Source of the DNA: Deltaproteobacteria bacterium
GTDB lineage: Bacteria > Desulfobacterota > Binatia > UBA9968
Direction: 5' to 3'
Assembly (NCBI GenBank): GCA_016210115.1
Contig: JACQUW010000159.1
Span: 28,003-92,002 of the forward strand
Length of the DNA: 64,000 bases
Shown piece by piece: positions 1-8,815 of this stretch. Each line of letters starts with the position of its first letter. Position 1 is the stretch's first letter. Below the pieces are notes generated by a model. It was not told where the DNA came from, did no database searches, and was given only the letters and a program-made list of their open reading frames with translations. The position numbers and the translations under genes are program-made.

Positions 1-330
1 GCCGTGGTCGATGACGGCGGGCACCTTATGTCTTTTGCTCGCATGGATGGAGTGGAGCTTTATACGATTGCGATTGCCCAGGCTAAAGGACGAGGCGCCG
101 CCCTGACGCGTTTTCCAACCGGCAAAAAAAGCCCCACCGGCAATGAAAGAACCGATCATCACGCGCTCGCCATCACGCTCGCTGCAGGAACAGACTCCTT
201 CGTGACAATACCCGGCGGCGCGCCGATCATTTTGGACGGGCATTGTCTGGGAGCAGTCGGTGTGAGCGGCGCGGGAGAAAAGGATAGGGAGATCGCGCTC
301 TCCGCCGCCAGAGCGCTCGAGACCGGTTGA
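1..330 (+). CDS. HbpS/GlcG-like heme-binding family protein (DUF336), 5' truncated
   Basis: The reading frame is open from the first base, so the true start lies upstream and only about 109 C-terminal residues are present. The visible part has the family hallmarks: a DDGGHL segment followed by FARMDG, then SFVTIPGGAPI and the glycine-rich GAVGVSGAG near the C-terminus. Members of this family are small alpha/beta proteins found beside catabolic operons; some bind heme or cobalamin, but many have no known role. It lies 53 bp upstream of a solute-binding protein gene on the same strand, so it probably belongs to the same operon. Family assignment is good; the function is unknown. Confidence 0.8.
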   Translation, partial: AVVDDGGHLMSFARMDGVELYTIAIAQAKGRGAALTRFPTGKKSPTGNERTDHHALAITLAAGTDSFVTIPGGAPIILDGHCLGAVGVSGAGEKDREIALSAARALETG

Positions 331-383
331 GTTGGGGGAGTTTCGAAAATCACAGTGCCCAACCCACATGGAGGGGAATACAA

Positions 384-1376
384 ATGAAAATCCCGAAAAT
401 CATTCTGATACTGAGCATCGGCTTTTCTGCAATCGCCTGGTGGGCGCGTCCCGCTGCTGCTTTGGACAACATCGTAATTGGATACCCCACCACCAGCAGT
501 CAGTTCGTGCCCCTGTGGTTTGCGAAGGATGCCGGTCTTTATGAAAAGCATGGTCTGGATAGCAAACTGGTCTACATACAAGGGGGCAGCCTTCTCCTTC
601 AAGCGATGCTGGCAGGCCAGGTTCAGAGCGCTCAGACAGGAGTAACTGAAGTTGTTCTCGCGGCCCTGCGCGGCGCGGACATGAAATTCCTGGGCATTAC
701 GGCGAAGATTTTTCCCTATACCTTGATTGGGTCAAAAGAAGTGAAGAGCGCCGGCGAGTTAAAACGAGGGAAAATAGCGGTCAATCGGCTCGGCAGCGAC
801 GTGAGCGCGGTAGGAACGCGGATGGCGTTAAGAAAGCTCGGCCTGAATCCTGAAAAGGACGTCACGATGCTTCAAGTCGGCGGCTCTCCGCAGCGTTTGG
901 CCGCGCTGCAGTCGGGGAGCGTTCAGGGCGCTGCGCTCGACTTCATGTCGGCCTTGAGGCTGGCGAAGCAAGGTTTTAACGTCTTATCCCAGGTGAATCT
1001 GAACTATCCATACCTCGGACTGCTCATCTCCGGAAGGTTCTTGCGCGAAAACCAGCCTGCGGCCGAGGCCTTTGTCAAAGCCTTCACCGAGGCGATAGCG
1101 CGCTTCAAAAACAACCGGGAGGAAGGCATCAGAGCCATCTCCCGCTATATGAAAACCAACGAAGCGGACGTTTTGAGCAAAGCCTATGATTTCATCTCCA
1201 AAGACTTCTATGGCGAGACCCTGGAGCCGGACGCCGAGGCTTTTCGAAATTTGCTCGACGAGATTGGCGAAAGAGAACCGGCGGCCCGAAAAGCTTCCGT
1301 TCACCAGTTCTTCGACCTGAGCATCGTTCGGAAACTTGAAAAGGAAGGCTTCTTTAAAGCCATTTACAAAAAGTGA
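384..1376 (+). CDS. ABC transporter substrate-binding protein, NMT1/SsuA-like
   Basis: A 330-residue periplasmic binding protein of the NitT/TauT/NMT1 type. I chose the ATG at 384 because GGAGGGG lies just upstream and the product then begins with a signal peptide (MKIPKIILIL, ending near AAALD). The mature protein starts with the family pattern VIGYPTTSSQFVPLW, followed by AKDAGLYEKHGLD and a Q-S-G-S-V-Q-G-A region. It would deliver a small organic acid or similar ligand to a permease, but no permease or ATPase lies next to it; the nearest NitT-type ATPase is at 26.7 kb. An upstream in-frame start at 327 exists but would bury the signal peptide. Confidence 0.88.
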   Translation: MKIPKIILILSIGFSAIAWWARPAAALDNIVIGYPTTSSQFVPLWFAKDAGLYEKHGLDSKLVYIQGGSLLLQAMLAGQVQSAQTGVTEVVLAALRGADMKFLGITAKIFPYTLIGSKEVKSAGELKRGKIAVNRLGSDVSAVGTRMALRKLGLNPEKDVTMLQVGGSPQRLAALQSGSVQGAALDFMSALRLAKQGFNVLSQVNLNYPYLGLLISGRFLRENQPAAEAFVKAFTEAIARFKNNREEGIRAISRYMKTNEADVLSKAYDFISKDFYGETLEPDAEAFRNLLDEIGEREPAARKASVHQFFDLSIVRKLEKEGFFKAIYKK

Positions 1377-1461
1377 CGCCGCATCAAATTGCACCGACAC
1401 AGCCAAACTAGGAGAAATTGAGCGCTGTCAGTGATCGAACTGAGAACGGAGGAGGTGAGGT

Positions 1462-2166
1462 ATGATTCGTGTCGCATTTGCTATCGGAGGTTATCCTCCC
1501 GAAGAACATAAGCGCCGAGCCGATGTCGCTCTGTCCTATTCGACTTCCGAAGTTCAGGTCGGAATAGTGGACGTGAAAGCATCGCCGTATTTCTACGGCA
1601 TGACGCCCGCAGAGATCCAGCTTGTCGCGCCCGCATATATTGATTGCTATAAGACGGCCGAACAAGAGGGCTACGACGCCGTGGTTCCTCTAGGCATGCT
1701 CGACCTGGGAGTTGATGGCGGGAAATCGGCTGTCGATATTCCGGTCGTCGGTCCTACCGAAGCCTGCCTTCACATCGCATCCGTTATCGGCGACCGCTTC
1801 GGGCTCATGGTTTATCACGAGAGCCTGGTCGCCTTCTCGCGCGCGATCGTTCGAAGATACGGGATGGAGCACCACGTCGTCGGTTTTGGCGTGAGCGGCT
1901 TTGATCTGCCCGATCTGGCCGCGCATCACGACGAAGTTGTCGAAAACTTCGTGCGGGAGGCCCGCGCCCTCGTGGCAAAAGGAGCCGAGGTGATCATTCC
2001 TATGGGAATCAGCCAATGCCCGGTTCACATCAACCCCGGCTGGCTTCAAGACCAGTTGGAGGTTCCCGTTGTGGAAGGCTTTGGCGCTCCTATCCGCATG
2101 GCTGCCCTTTTGGTAAGTCTCGGCCTAACGCAGAGTCGCGCCCGCTGGCCCAAGTCAAGAACCTAG
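1462..2166 (+). CDS. Asp/Glu/hydantoin racemase-fold protein
   Basis: A 234-residue protein behind a strong ribosome site (GGAGGTGAGG, 4 bp before ATG). It has the Asp/Glu/hydantoin racemase fold: the segment around residues 70-85 (DAVVPLGMLDLG), the middle VVGPTEACLHIAS and the C-terminal VIIPMGISQCPVH. Enzymes of this family use two cysteines as acid and base. The second is present in GISQC, but the first position, normally a cysteine in the DAVV-x-C region, reads PLGML here. The protein may therefore do a non-racemising reaction, such as that of maleate isomerase- or decarboxylase-like relatives. It sits between a binding protein and an acyl-CoA ligase. Confidence 0.78.
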   Translation: MIRVAFAIGGYPPEEHKRRADVALSYSTSEVQVGIVDVKASPYFYGMTPAEIQLVAPAYIDCYKTAEQEGYDAVVPLGMLDLGVDGGKSAVDIPVVGPTEACLHIASVIGDRFGLMVYHESLVAFSRAIVRRYGMEHHVVGFGVSGFDLPDLAAHHDEVVENFVREARALVAKGAEVIIPMGISQCPVHINPGWLQDQLEVPVVEGFGAPIRMAALLVSLGLTQSRARWPKSRT

Positions 2167-2195
2167 CGGCTTGGCAGTCGACGTAAGGGAACACT

Positions 2196-3818
2196 ATGTG
2201 GACTGATCAGTGGACTGGGAAGACCATCGGCGCGGCGCTCTCTGAGGCGGCCCGGCGCTATGGCGAACGAGTCGCCATGGTATTTGAGGATGGACCGGTA
2301 AGCTTCAGCGATCTCCATAAGACCTCCGGCCTGGTAGCCCGCGCCTTCCTCAATCTTGGCGTGAAGCGCGGTGACACGGTCGCGATCTGGATGGCCGGTT
2401 ATGTCGAGTGGGCGTATCTCTATTATGGGCTGGCCAGGATAGGCGCCGTGATGGTGCCCGTAAACACCCGCTTCAAGCCCGAGGAAGTTGAGTACATACT
2501 CAACAAATCGAGAGCGCGTTTACTGGTCTTCAAGGATGAGCCTCAGAGAAAGGACTACCTTGCCGTTCTCAACGAGCTCTGTCCTGAGATCGGCGCCGGC
2601 CTGGGCACTGGCGCTGTGTCGAGATTACCCAACCTTCAAGAACTCGTTGCGGTTTCAAACAGGCAATTGCCGGGCTGTGTCTCGTTTTCCGAATTCCTTG
2701 CGGCTGCTTCCACAGTCCCGGAAGAAAAACTGGTTGAGGCGGAGAGGCGCGTCAAAAGCGAGGATACAGCACTCCTCCAATTTACATCGGGAACAACCGC
2801 CATGCCGAAAGGCGCGATGCTGTATCACATGGCAATGCTCAGAGGGGCTTACTACTGCAGCCAGCCGCTCCGGCTTTCGGAAGAAGACCGTTTTTTCAGT
2901 CCACAACCGTTCTTTCACGCGGGCGGATCCATTCAGGTCATGCTCGCGCCCGTGGTTACCGGCTGCACGATGATTGTTCAAGCCTACTTTGATCCTGCCG
3001 AAGCACTCCGATTGATGGAAGAATACCGCTGCTCGACAACGATGGGACATCAGCCCCATTATATCGAGTACCTGAATCATCCTGATCTCAAGAAGCGGAG
3101 ACTAAAGCTCGAGAAAGGCATGATTTTCGCCTCACCGGATGTAAACCGCAGGGTTTATGAAGAGCTCGGCATCCGTTTTCTGATCAGCCCCTACGGGCTG
3201 ACAGAAACCCATCTGTCGGGAACCAGTTGCCGCATGGACGATAATCTGGAAAAGCGCCTAGCCACGGTAGGCCGGACTCACCCTGGAGTGGAGTTGGGCA
3301 TAAGGGCTCCAGATGGCCCGGAATTTCTATCCCGGGGTGAAAAAGGCGAGGTCTGCATTCACGGCTGGGGCATCATGAAAGGCTACTTTGACGACCCTGT
3401 AAAGACAGAAGCCGTGCTCGACAGGGATGGCTGGTTGCGAACCGGAGATCTCGGTGCCATCGATTCGGATGGATACCTGCAGTTGATCGGCCGCATCAAA
3501 GACATGATCAGAGTGGGAGGTGAAAATGTTGCCGCGGCTGACGTTGAGGCTTTTTTGTTGCGCCATGAAAAAGTCAAGCAGGCGGTCGCTGTAGGCGCTC
3601 CAGACTCTCGTCTCGGCGAGGTTTGCGTCGCGTTCATCGAACTCAAGCGGGATGCGGAGGCGACGCAAGCGGACATCATCCGGTATTGCCAGGCAGGACT
3701 GGCAAGCTTTAAAGTGCCGCGGCAGGTCCGGTTTGTGCGCGAGTGGCCGATGAGCGGGACCGGAAAAATTCAGAGATTTCTGCTGAAGGAGTCTCTGGCG
3801 GCAAACACTGATCGTTAA
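2196..3818 (+). CDS. Acyl-CoA synthetase (AMP-dependent ligase, ANL superfamily)
   Basis: A full-length 540-residue adenylate-forming enzyme that activates a carboxylic acid with ATP and couples it to CoA. Visible core motifs are the P-loop FTSGTTAMPKGA (about residues 197-208), YGLTETH in the middle, GWLRTGDLG, and the C-terminal GRIKDMIRVGGENV followed by GTGKIQR with the catalytic lysine. The substrate cannot be read from sequence; the neighbours suggest a catabolic acid. It starts 29 bp after the racemase-like gene, so co-transcription is likely. The gene ends facing a LysR gene, with a small hairpin in between. Confidence 0.92.
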   Translation: MWTDQWTGKTIGAALSEAARRYGERVAMVFEDGPVSFSDLHKTSGLVARAFLNLGVKRGDTVAIWMAGYVEWAYLYYGLARIGAVMVPVNTRFKPEEVEYILNKSRARLLVFKDEPQRKDYLAVLNELCPEIGAGLGTGAVSRLPNLQELVAVSNRQLPGCVSFSEFLAAASTVPEEKLVEAERRVKSEDTALLQFTSGTTAMPKGAMLYHMAMLRGAYYCSQPLRLSEEDRFFSPQPFFHAGGSIQVMLAPVVTGCTMIVQAYFDPAEALRLMEEYRCSTTMGHQPHYIEYLNHPDLKKRRLKLEKGMIFASPDVNRRVYEELGIRFLISPYGLTETHLSGTSCRMDDNLEKRLATVGRTHPGVELGIRAPDGPEFLSRGEKGEVCIHGWGIMKGYFDDPVKTEAVLDRDGWLRTGDLGAIDSDGYLQLIGRIKDMIRVGGENVAAADVEAFLLRHEKVKQAVAVGAPDSRLGEVCVAFIELKRDAEATQADIIRYCQAGLASFKVPRQVRFVREWPMSGTGKIQRFLLKESLAANTDR

Positions 3819-3865
3819 TGGTTAATGGCAAATAGTCAACAGGAAAGACCAATGACTATTGACCA
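3819..3865 (+). repeat. Intergenic hairpin repeat, (GTTAATG)2 unit with an AATAGTCA stem
   Basis: Directly after the ligase stop the heptamer GTTAATG occurs twice in tandem, followed by AATAGTCA (3831-3838). TGACTATT (3853-3860) is its exact reverse complement, giving an 8-bp stem with a 14-nt loop. The words AATAGTCA, TCAATGG and ATTGACC recur in gaps near 29.8 and 30.85 kb, so this looks like one member of a short repeat family and not a gene-specific element. Confidence 0.55.
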
Positions 3866-3869
3866 ATTC

Positions 3870-3885
3870 ACGGTTTTTAAACCGT
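3870..3885 (-). terminator. Small hairpin between convergent genes
   Basis: ACGGTTT-TT-AAACCGT forms a 7-bp perfect stem two bases after the stop codon of the minus-strand LysR gene and downstream of the plus-strand ligase. It could stop transcription from both sides, but there is no long T tract, so this is a weak call. Confidence 0.4.
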
Positions 3886-3887
3886 CT

Positions 3888-4796
3888 TTAGACCTTGGCA
3901 ATCTTGCCGCGCCACTGGCGAAGAAGTGCCAGGAAAGCCTGCGCACTGCTCGAAAGCGGCCTTTGCTTGTTGTAGATAATGAATGTTTTTCCCTCCAGGG
4001 TTAGCCCTGGAAGCTTGATCGGCTTGAAGTCGCCCTTTCTGAGCGCAGGCCGCACCACTTCATGATAGAGGATCCCTATCCCTAACTTCTTTCTCACGGC
4101 CTTTTTGATTTCTTCGGGTGACTCGCAGCGCATGCCTATATTGGGCTTAAATCCGAGACTCTTTAGCTGTTTGAGAGTTGTCTCAGTTGTGGATTTGAGT
4201 CCTTTGCTTCCGCGAATGATAAGAGGCGTCTTGGCCAGATCAAATAAGCTCAATTCCTTCTTTTTAGCAACCGGATGATCCGGAGCGGCAAAGGCTATGA
4301 GCTTGTGTGTGCCGTAAGATTCGGAGATCAGATTAGGAGAGGGCACTACGTGATTGACCACTGCGAGTTCCAGCTCTCCTCGCAGGACCTTTCTCTCGAT
4401 GGACCGGCTGGAGCCCGCAAAGAGCCGGGTCCGTACCTTCGGATGACTCCTTTTGAAGACGTCCAGCGCCGAAGGAAGCAGGATCGCTGAAGGAGAATAA
4501 GTCCCTCCTACCGCCAGAGTTCCACTGTTGCGTGAAGGAGAAACCGCAAGAAAATTCTTGTTGAGCTTGTCAACCTCTCTTAAGATTCCGTGGACATGGG
4601 TCAAAAATACCCGTCCATCCTCGGTCAGCTTGACGCCTCTCCCATGCCGCCAATAAAGGGCCACTCCAAATTCGTCCGCTAAAATCTTAAGCTGTTGTGA
4701 AATGGTCGGCTGGCTGACGCCCAGTTCGTCTGAGGCCTTACTGAGGTTGAGGTGTCGCGCCGCAGTCGCAAAAATTCGCAGTTGATTGAGTGTCAT
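3888..4796 (-). CDS. LysR-family transcriptional regulator
   Basis: A 302-residue LysR regulator. The N-terminal winged HTH is clear: MTLNQLRIFATAARHLN, then SKASDELGVSQPTISQQLK (about residues 19-37). The effector-binding half contains the usual LAVGG, PLIIRGS and GIGILYHE segments. It points towards the 0.4-3.8 kb operon (convergent) and away from the GNAT gene (divergent). A perfect inverted repeat about 90 bp upstream of its start is a candidate binding site for autoregulation or for control of the divergent gene. The ligand is unknown. Confidence 0.93.
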   Translation of the reverse strand: MTLNQLRIFATAARHLNLSKASDELGVSQPTISQQLKILADEFGVALYWRHGRGVKLTEDGRVFLTHVHGILREVDKLNKNFLAVSPSRNSGTLAVGGTYSPSAILLPSALDVFKRSHPKVRTRLFAGSSRSIERKVLRGELELAVVNHVVPSPNLISESYGTHKLIAFAAPDHPVAKKKELSLFDLAKTPLIIRGSKGLKSTTETTLKQLKSLGFKPNIGMRCESPEEIKKAVRKKLGIGILYHEVVRPALRKGDFKPIKLPGLTLEGKTFIIYNKQRPLSSSAQAFLALLRQWRGKIAKV

Positions 4797-4882
4797 GAAA
4801 AATTACCTCGTTCCATTGTGGCTGGTCGGGGTCGGAAATATCTGCTCCCTTTTACCTGACTTCTAAAAAAGAAACAAGCGCT

Positions 4883-4902
4883 CCATAACCAATGTTTTAT
4901 GG
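4883..4902. promoter_or_regulatory. Candidate LysR-type operator (inverted repeat)
   Basis: CCATAA and TTATGG form a perfect 6-bp inverted repeat separated by 8 bp in the gap between the LysR gene and the divergent GNAT-like gene. This spacing fits the T-N11-A style of LysR boxes. It overlaps the ATG at 4899, which argues that this ATG is not the real start of the downstream gene. Confidence 0.4.
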
Positions 4903-5738
4903 CCCTCTATAGAAAGAAGGCTATTGTGTTTCCGATCTCTTTGATAACCTTGACAGATTTTGTTCCACGCAGGTATAAGCAATGTTCATGTGACCGCGAG
5001 AGGAAATATCACTGGAGTTGCTCTCGAATTCTCACAGAGGGTTCTTATATTACACAAACAAACCTGCAGTGTCTCATTTTTAGGATCCGCGAATTGCAAA
5101 GAGCCGTCGGAACGGTGAGGCTGACCCTGACGGTTCCTGCGTGGCTCCTTAGAAAAAAATATCTGGTGTTGGTTAAAGACCTGCAATCCCCAGTTCCTCC
5201 GCTGCCCGTTGACCGTAAGATGAACTGGACACTCCTGACGGAATCCGTGCTTCCGCAGGCCCTGTCCATAAATCCTGCACTGACGGAGCACGAGATCCGA
5301 CGCCGCTGGAGCGAGGGGCAGAACTGCCACTTGTGTTGGATCGAGGGACAGATAGCCCATTACAGATGGGACACGAGCAGGCCGGCTTACCTCCCCTATC
5401 TTGGCAAGACGTTCGACGTTCACGAGGGAGATCTATTGATCACGGAAGCGTACACCCACGGCAAATTTCGCAATCTCGGCATCCACACGATCTCAAGCCT
5501 GCTTGCAATGCATCAGGCCAAAAACACGGGTTTCACACGCGTGATTGGGTTGGCAGCCTGCTGGAATTCACCCGCCCTGCGAGCGATGCGCAAGGCAGGG
5601 CGTCAGAGTGTCGGAACTGTCGGATATTGGCATGTTATAGGAACGCGTTATTACTTTGCCACTGGATCCGCGTCTTTCGATGACAAGGGCAACATGGTTA
5701 TTCTCCGTAGCCAAGCTGCTGGTCAAGGCAGACTTTGA
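4899..5738 (+). CDS. GNAT-like acyltransferase of the amide-ligase cluster
   Basis: An open frame of 279 codons. The C-terminal half, from about residue 145, resembles a GNAT N-acyltransferase: LCWIEGQIAHYRW, then ITEAYTHGKFRNLGIH as the acyl-CoA-binding turn, and a late A-x-W-N-S-P-A-L-R-A-M-R-K-A-G segment. The front half has a helix (FRIRELQRAVG) and YLVLVKDLQSPVPPLP, typical of acyltransferases in surface-polymer clusters. The first ATG overlaps an inverted repeat and has no good ribosome site, so the true start is probably downstream, at or before the FRIRELQ helix near 5079. It ends 8 bp from the convergent Mur ligase. A remnant of its 5' part occurs at 8709-8815. Confidence 0.6.
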   Translation: MALYRKKAIVFPISLITLTDFVPRRYKQCSCDRERKYHWSCSRILTEGSYITQTNLQCLIFRIRELQRAVGTVRLTLTVPAWLLRKKYLVLVKDLQSPVPPLPVDRKMNWTLLTESVLPQALSINPALTEHEIRRRWSEGQNCHLCWIEGQIAHYRWDTSRPAYLPYLGKTFDVHEGDLLITEAYTHGKFRNLGIHTISSLLAMHQAKNTGFTRVIGLAACWNSPALRAMRKAGRQSVGTVGYWHVIGTRYYFATGSASFDDKGNMVILRSQAAGQGRL

Positions 5739-5746
5739 AACCTCAG

Positions 5747-7045
5747 CTAGACAGAAGTCCATAGTCCCTTCCAGTCCCGTTCCAGCATCGGACAGCGGTC
5801 ACATAGATTGTACCTGGCATGACAATAAGTCAGTTGGCAGCCGACCCGCCGTCCCAAAAGAGCCAGGGTAATCCGGTCGAGACGCTGCGTACCGCGCCCT
5901 TTTATCAGCACAACGTCTCCCGGTCCTAGGTCGGACTGCAGTGCCTCTGCCGCCTTGCGAAAACTTTTGCCGGTATTAACCAGAGACTCCAATGAAAGCC
6001 CTGCACGCCGTGCGGCCGCCCTGCCAACCCTGAGATTTTTTCCAGTAGTGAGAAAGATCGCTCGATAAGCAATCCGGCCAATCCGCTCACCAAGGCGGCA
6101 ATAGATAACATGTTGCCTGCCGACCGGCTCAGATACATCGCCAAGCACAACGAACCGTCTCCTCGCAGGAATTTGCTCCAGAACGTCCAGCGCAGCGTCG
6201 ATGGTCTCCTCTGGTGACTTAAAATCGTCGCGCAGGATGATCGCTCCATTGGGAAGATGCACAGGCTCCAGCCGGCCCGGAGTAGGCTCCACCTCCTCAA
6301 GCGCCGAAATGACCTGAGCAAGCGAGAATCCCTCGCTAAGCGCCACCGCCGCCAAAATAGGGTACACCATCGGCCGCCCGACCAGCCGAACGTGAACGGA
6401 CCGCGCCCCGATAGGGGTGTGAAGGGTAAACCGGGTTCCGTGCGGCCAGTCAAGTTTCATGTCCGTCGCCCGAAAATTACTTCCTTCGTCAAAGCCGAAG
6501 GTCACAACCCGAGCCCGGGTCTCCCCCGCCATCCACCGCACATTCGGGTCGTCCCCATTGAGCACGGCCAAACCGGAAGCAGACAAAGCCCGCACCATTA
6601 CCGCTTTTTCATGTCGCGTCACATCGAGATTCTTGAAAGTCCGGTTGTGTTCGCTCCCAATCGAAGTGACCACCGCAACATCCGGCCGAACTGCCCCCGC
6701 ATATCTTGCCATCTGCCCCGGTCCATCGATCCCCACCTCCATCACGGCATGTTTCTGTCCAGGACGAGCGCGAAAGAGCGCCTGTCCGACCCACACCTTA
6801 GAGTTAAGCCCTATGAGTCGATGGGGAGTTCTTCCCAAGGCGAAACTAACAGCCCGGGCGGTGGTCGTCTTCCCGAACGATCCCACCACAGCGATCACGC
6901 GCGTGGAGCGCAAGAGTGTCTTGCGGTAGAGACCGCCTAAATTGCACAGGACGGGCCAAAGCAAATTTTCCGCTTCGGCCAATGCCTGACGTCGCCCCAA
7001 TGAAGTAGAGATCAGGGCGGGTGAAATGCTCAACCTATAGGGCAA
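5747..7045 (-). CDS. MurF-like amide ligase, copy 1 of 4
   Basis: A Mur-ligase-family enzyme that should join an amine to a carboxylate using ATP. The P-loop GSFGKTTT is at about residues 55-62; the central domain has TSIGSEHNR and LNGDDPNV; the C-terminal domain has PTPGRLEPV, RDDFKSPEE and LGDVSEP, in the order seen in MurF. Only about 50 residues precede the P-loop against about 100 in MurF, so the UDP-MurNAc-binding domain is missing. The tail carries C-x4-C-x6-C-x2-CP. I chose TTG at 7045 (432 residues): GGAG lies 8 bp upstream and the N-terminus then matches copies 3 and 4. An ATG at 7159 is the alternative. Confidence 0.85.
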   Translation of the reverse strand: MPYRLSISPALISTSLGRRQALAEAENLLWPVLCNLGGLYRKTLLRSTRVIAVVGSFGKTTTARAVSFALGRTPHRLIGLNSKVWVGQALFRARPGQKHAVMEVGIDGPGQMARYAGAVRPDVAVVTSIGSEHNRTFKNLDVTRHEKAVMVRALSASGLAVLNGDDPNVRWMAGETRARVVTFGFDEGSNFRATDMKLDWPHGTRFTLHTPIGARSVHVRLVGRPMVYPILAAVALSEGFSLAQVISALEEVEPTPGRLEPVHLPNGAIILRDDFKSPEETIDAALDVLEQIPARRRFVVLGDVSEPVGRQHVIYCRLGERIGRIAYRAIFLTTGKNLRVGRAAARRAGLSLESLVNTGKSFRKAAEALQSDLGPGDVVLIKGRGTQRLDRITLALLGRRVGCQLTYCHARYNLCDRCPMLERDWKGLWTSV

Positions 7046-7317
7046 AACACTGTCTCCGAGCCGCTGAGAATGTCTTACGGATAATATCACGGCTGAGAAT
7101 GCTGCTCCAGAACAGGAGACGCTCTCTACGCATTGGGCAGGAATACTCATTAGCGTCAACGATCACCCTTGACGATGAAAACCATCACCTGAGCCAGAAG
7201 CCAACGCCGACGGCGAGAGAGAGGGTCGCAGATGTCCGATGAGAGAAGTTAATGATAATCCTTTATAACAGATCCGTGAACTGCTAAATAAATAAATGCG
7301 CGGAAGGAATTTGCGCC

Positions 7318-8703
7318 GTGTCTAGCTGGCTCTTCCCCCGTATCGTCCTCCCGCTTTACGAACACCTGACAGGCAGGCGCCTCTGGACGGGGTTCCGCGA
7401 CCTTATGGAGCTTCAGTGGCGGAGCGCAGAAGAGCTGGAGGAGCGGGCCCTCAAGAAGCTCCAGCCTCTTTTAATTCACGCCGCCACACACGTGCCGTAC
7501 TACCGCGAGCTCTTTAAGCTCGCGGCGATTTCGCCTGGCGAGATCCGAACGGCGGCCGATCTCGCGCATATCCCGATTACGACGAAGGCCGACCTGCGCA
7601 AGAATTTTCCGACTAGAACCACCGCGGAAAATATCCCTCGAACCCGGCGATGGAAGAGTAGGACTTCCGGATCCACCGGGCTCCCGTTCGAGTTCTACGA
7701 GGATCGTGCGAGCATAGGTCCGAGTCTGGCCTCTTACCTCTTTTTCAGGCAGTGGGCGGGTGTTCCTATCGGCGATTCAATGATCTATGTCGGATCAGTG
7801 GACCAGTTTGGACCCACTGGCGTCCGTTCGTCGAGATTCATGCACGCGGCCCGGAGAATCTTCCTTGGAGAAAGGATTGTAAATCTCTTGGGTGATGAGG
7901 TCTCAACGAAACACCTTTTGGCTAAGATAGCGTATCTCCCGATCCGCCGCCCGTATTTTGTCTGGGGAGCTCCCTCCTATATTGCCAGCCTCGCGACACA
8001 GATCATCGAGGACGATATCAAACTTCCAATCTATCCCAAAGCTATCATTTGCTTTGCCGAAACTCTCACGCCGACAAATTTGGAAATCATCGAACGGGCC
8101 TTCAGATGTCGTGTCGTTAACCACTACTCATGCTTTGAGATCCCTCACATGGCGCAAACATGCCCCGATCACGCGGCAGTATTTCATATCAATAGTGAGC
8201 TCGTCGTCATTCGGGTGGTCCGGGAGGATGGCAGCTCTGCGATCCCCGGTGAGCGGGGCCGCACCGTGATCACGGATCTTTCAAACTATGTGATGCCATT
8301 TGTCAACTACGATCTTGGCGACTTTGCTGTGCAGGGTTCGCCGTGCCCCTGCGGTCGAGGTTTTCCAACCTTGCAAGGAATCGAGGGCCGGACAACGGAA
8401 AGCATCCAAACTCCGTCTGGAACGATAATCTCCGGCGCCGCTTTAGGCCGGTTCCTCCTGCCCTACTGCCTTTCTACCGGATATATCTGGGAATATCAGG
8501 CCGTGCAGATCACAGATCACAGAGTGGTCCTTCGAGTGGTGCCCGCTGCCAATTTCAGCCGGAACGTAACGCAAAAATTAGAGCGCGAGCTGGAACGCTT
8601 TTTGGGGCCGGGTCTCAGCGTGCAGGTCGAAATCGCGGACCGTATTCCGCCGGAGCCTTCGGGCAAGCGCCTCATTATCAAATCATGCCTGAACAAAAGC
8701 TGA
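7318..8703 (+). CDS. PaaK/CapK-like adenylate-forming ligase 1
   Basis: A 461-residue member of the phenylacetate-CoA ligase/CapK group, starting at GTG behind GGAAGG. The ATP-binding loop RTSGSTGLPFEF is at about residues 115-126. A YSCFE segment takes the place of the usual Y-G-x-T-E, YDLGD follows, and cysteine-rich stretches (TCPDH, CPCGRG) resemble the zinc-binding part of PaaK-like enzymes. It should activate a carboxylic acid as an adenylate, for transfer to CoA or to another acceptor. It is transcribed divergently from ligase copy 1 and ends facing copy 2. Relatives often lie in envelope-polymer clusters. The substrate is unknown. Confidence 0.85.
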   Translation: MSSWLFPRIVLPLYEHLTGRRLWTGFRDLMELQWRSAEELEERALKKLQPLLIHAATHVPYYRELFKLAAISPGEIRTAADLAHIPITTKADLRKNFPTRTTAENIPRTRRWKSRTSGSTGLPFEFYEDRASIGPSLASYLFFRQWAGVPIGDSMIYVGSVDQFGPTGVRSSRFMHAARRIFLGERIVNLLGDEVSTKHLLAKIAYLPIRRPYFVWGAPSYIASLATQIIEDDIKLPIYPKAIICFAETLTPTNLEIIERAFRCRVVNHYSCFEIPHMAQTCPDHAAVFHINSELVVIRVVREDGSSAIPGERGRTVITDLSNYVMPFVNYDLGDFAVQGSPCPCGRGFPTLQGIEGRTTESIQTPSGTIISGAALGRFLLPYCLSTGYIWEYQAVQITDHRVVLRVVPAANFSRNVTQKLERELERFLGPGLSVQVEIADRIPPEPSGKRLIIKSCLNKS

Positions 8704-8704
8704 C

Positions 8705-8735
8705 GGAGGTTCTTACATTCCAAAAGGGAACCTCC
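8705..8735 (+). terminator. Hairpin directly after PaaK-like gene 1
   Basis: GGAGGTTC (8705-8712) and GAACCTCC (8728-8735) form a perfect 8-bp stem with a 15-nt loop, starting one base after the stop codon. There is no clear T tract. Part of it lies in the stretch that resembles the GNAT 5' region, so it may be a by-product of that ancestry. Confidence 0.4.
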
Positions 8736-8815
8736 TGTCGTTCATATTTAGGATCCAGCGATTGCAAGGAGCTGTCGGATGCAGATTCACGGAATGGCTG
8801 GGGCGCCGCATTACC
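8709..8815 (+). pseudogene. Remnant of the GNAT-like gene 5' region
   Basis: From GTTCTTACATT (8709) to about 8780 this stretch follows 5040-5111 closely, with shared words such as TTTAGGATC and GATTGCAA/AATTGCAA. In frame it reads NLLSFIFRIQRLQGAVG, against NLQCLIFRIRELQRAVG in the GNAT-like gene; the similarity then stops. No longer open frame follows. It sits at the 3' end of Mur ligase copy 2, exactly where the complete GNAT gene sits relative to copy 1. I read it as what is left after a GNAT-plus-ligase unit was duplicated and the second GNAT gene was deleted. Confidence 0.6.
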
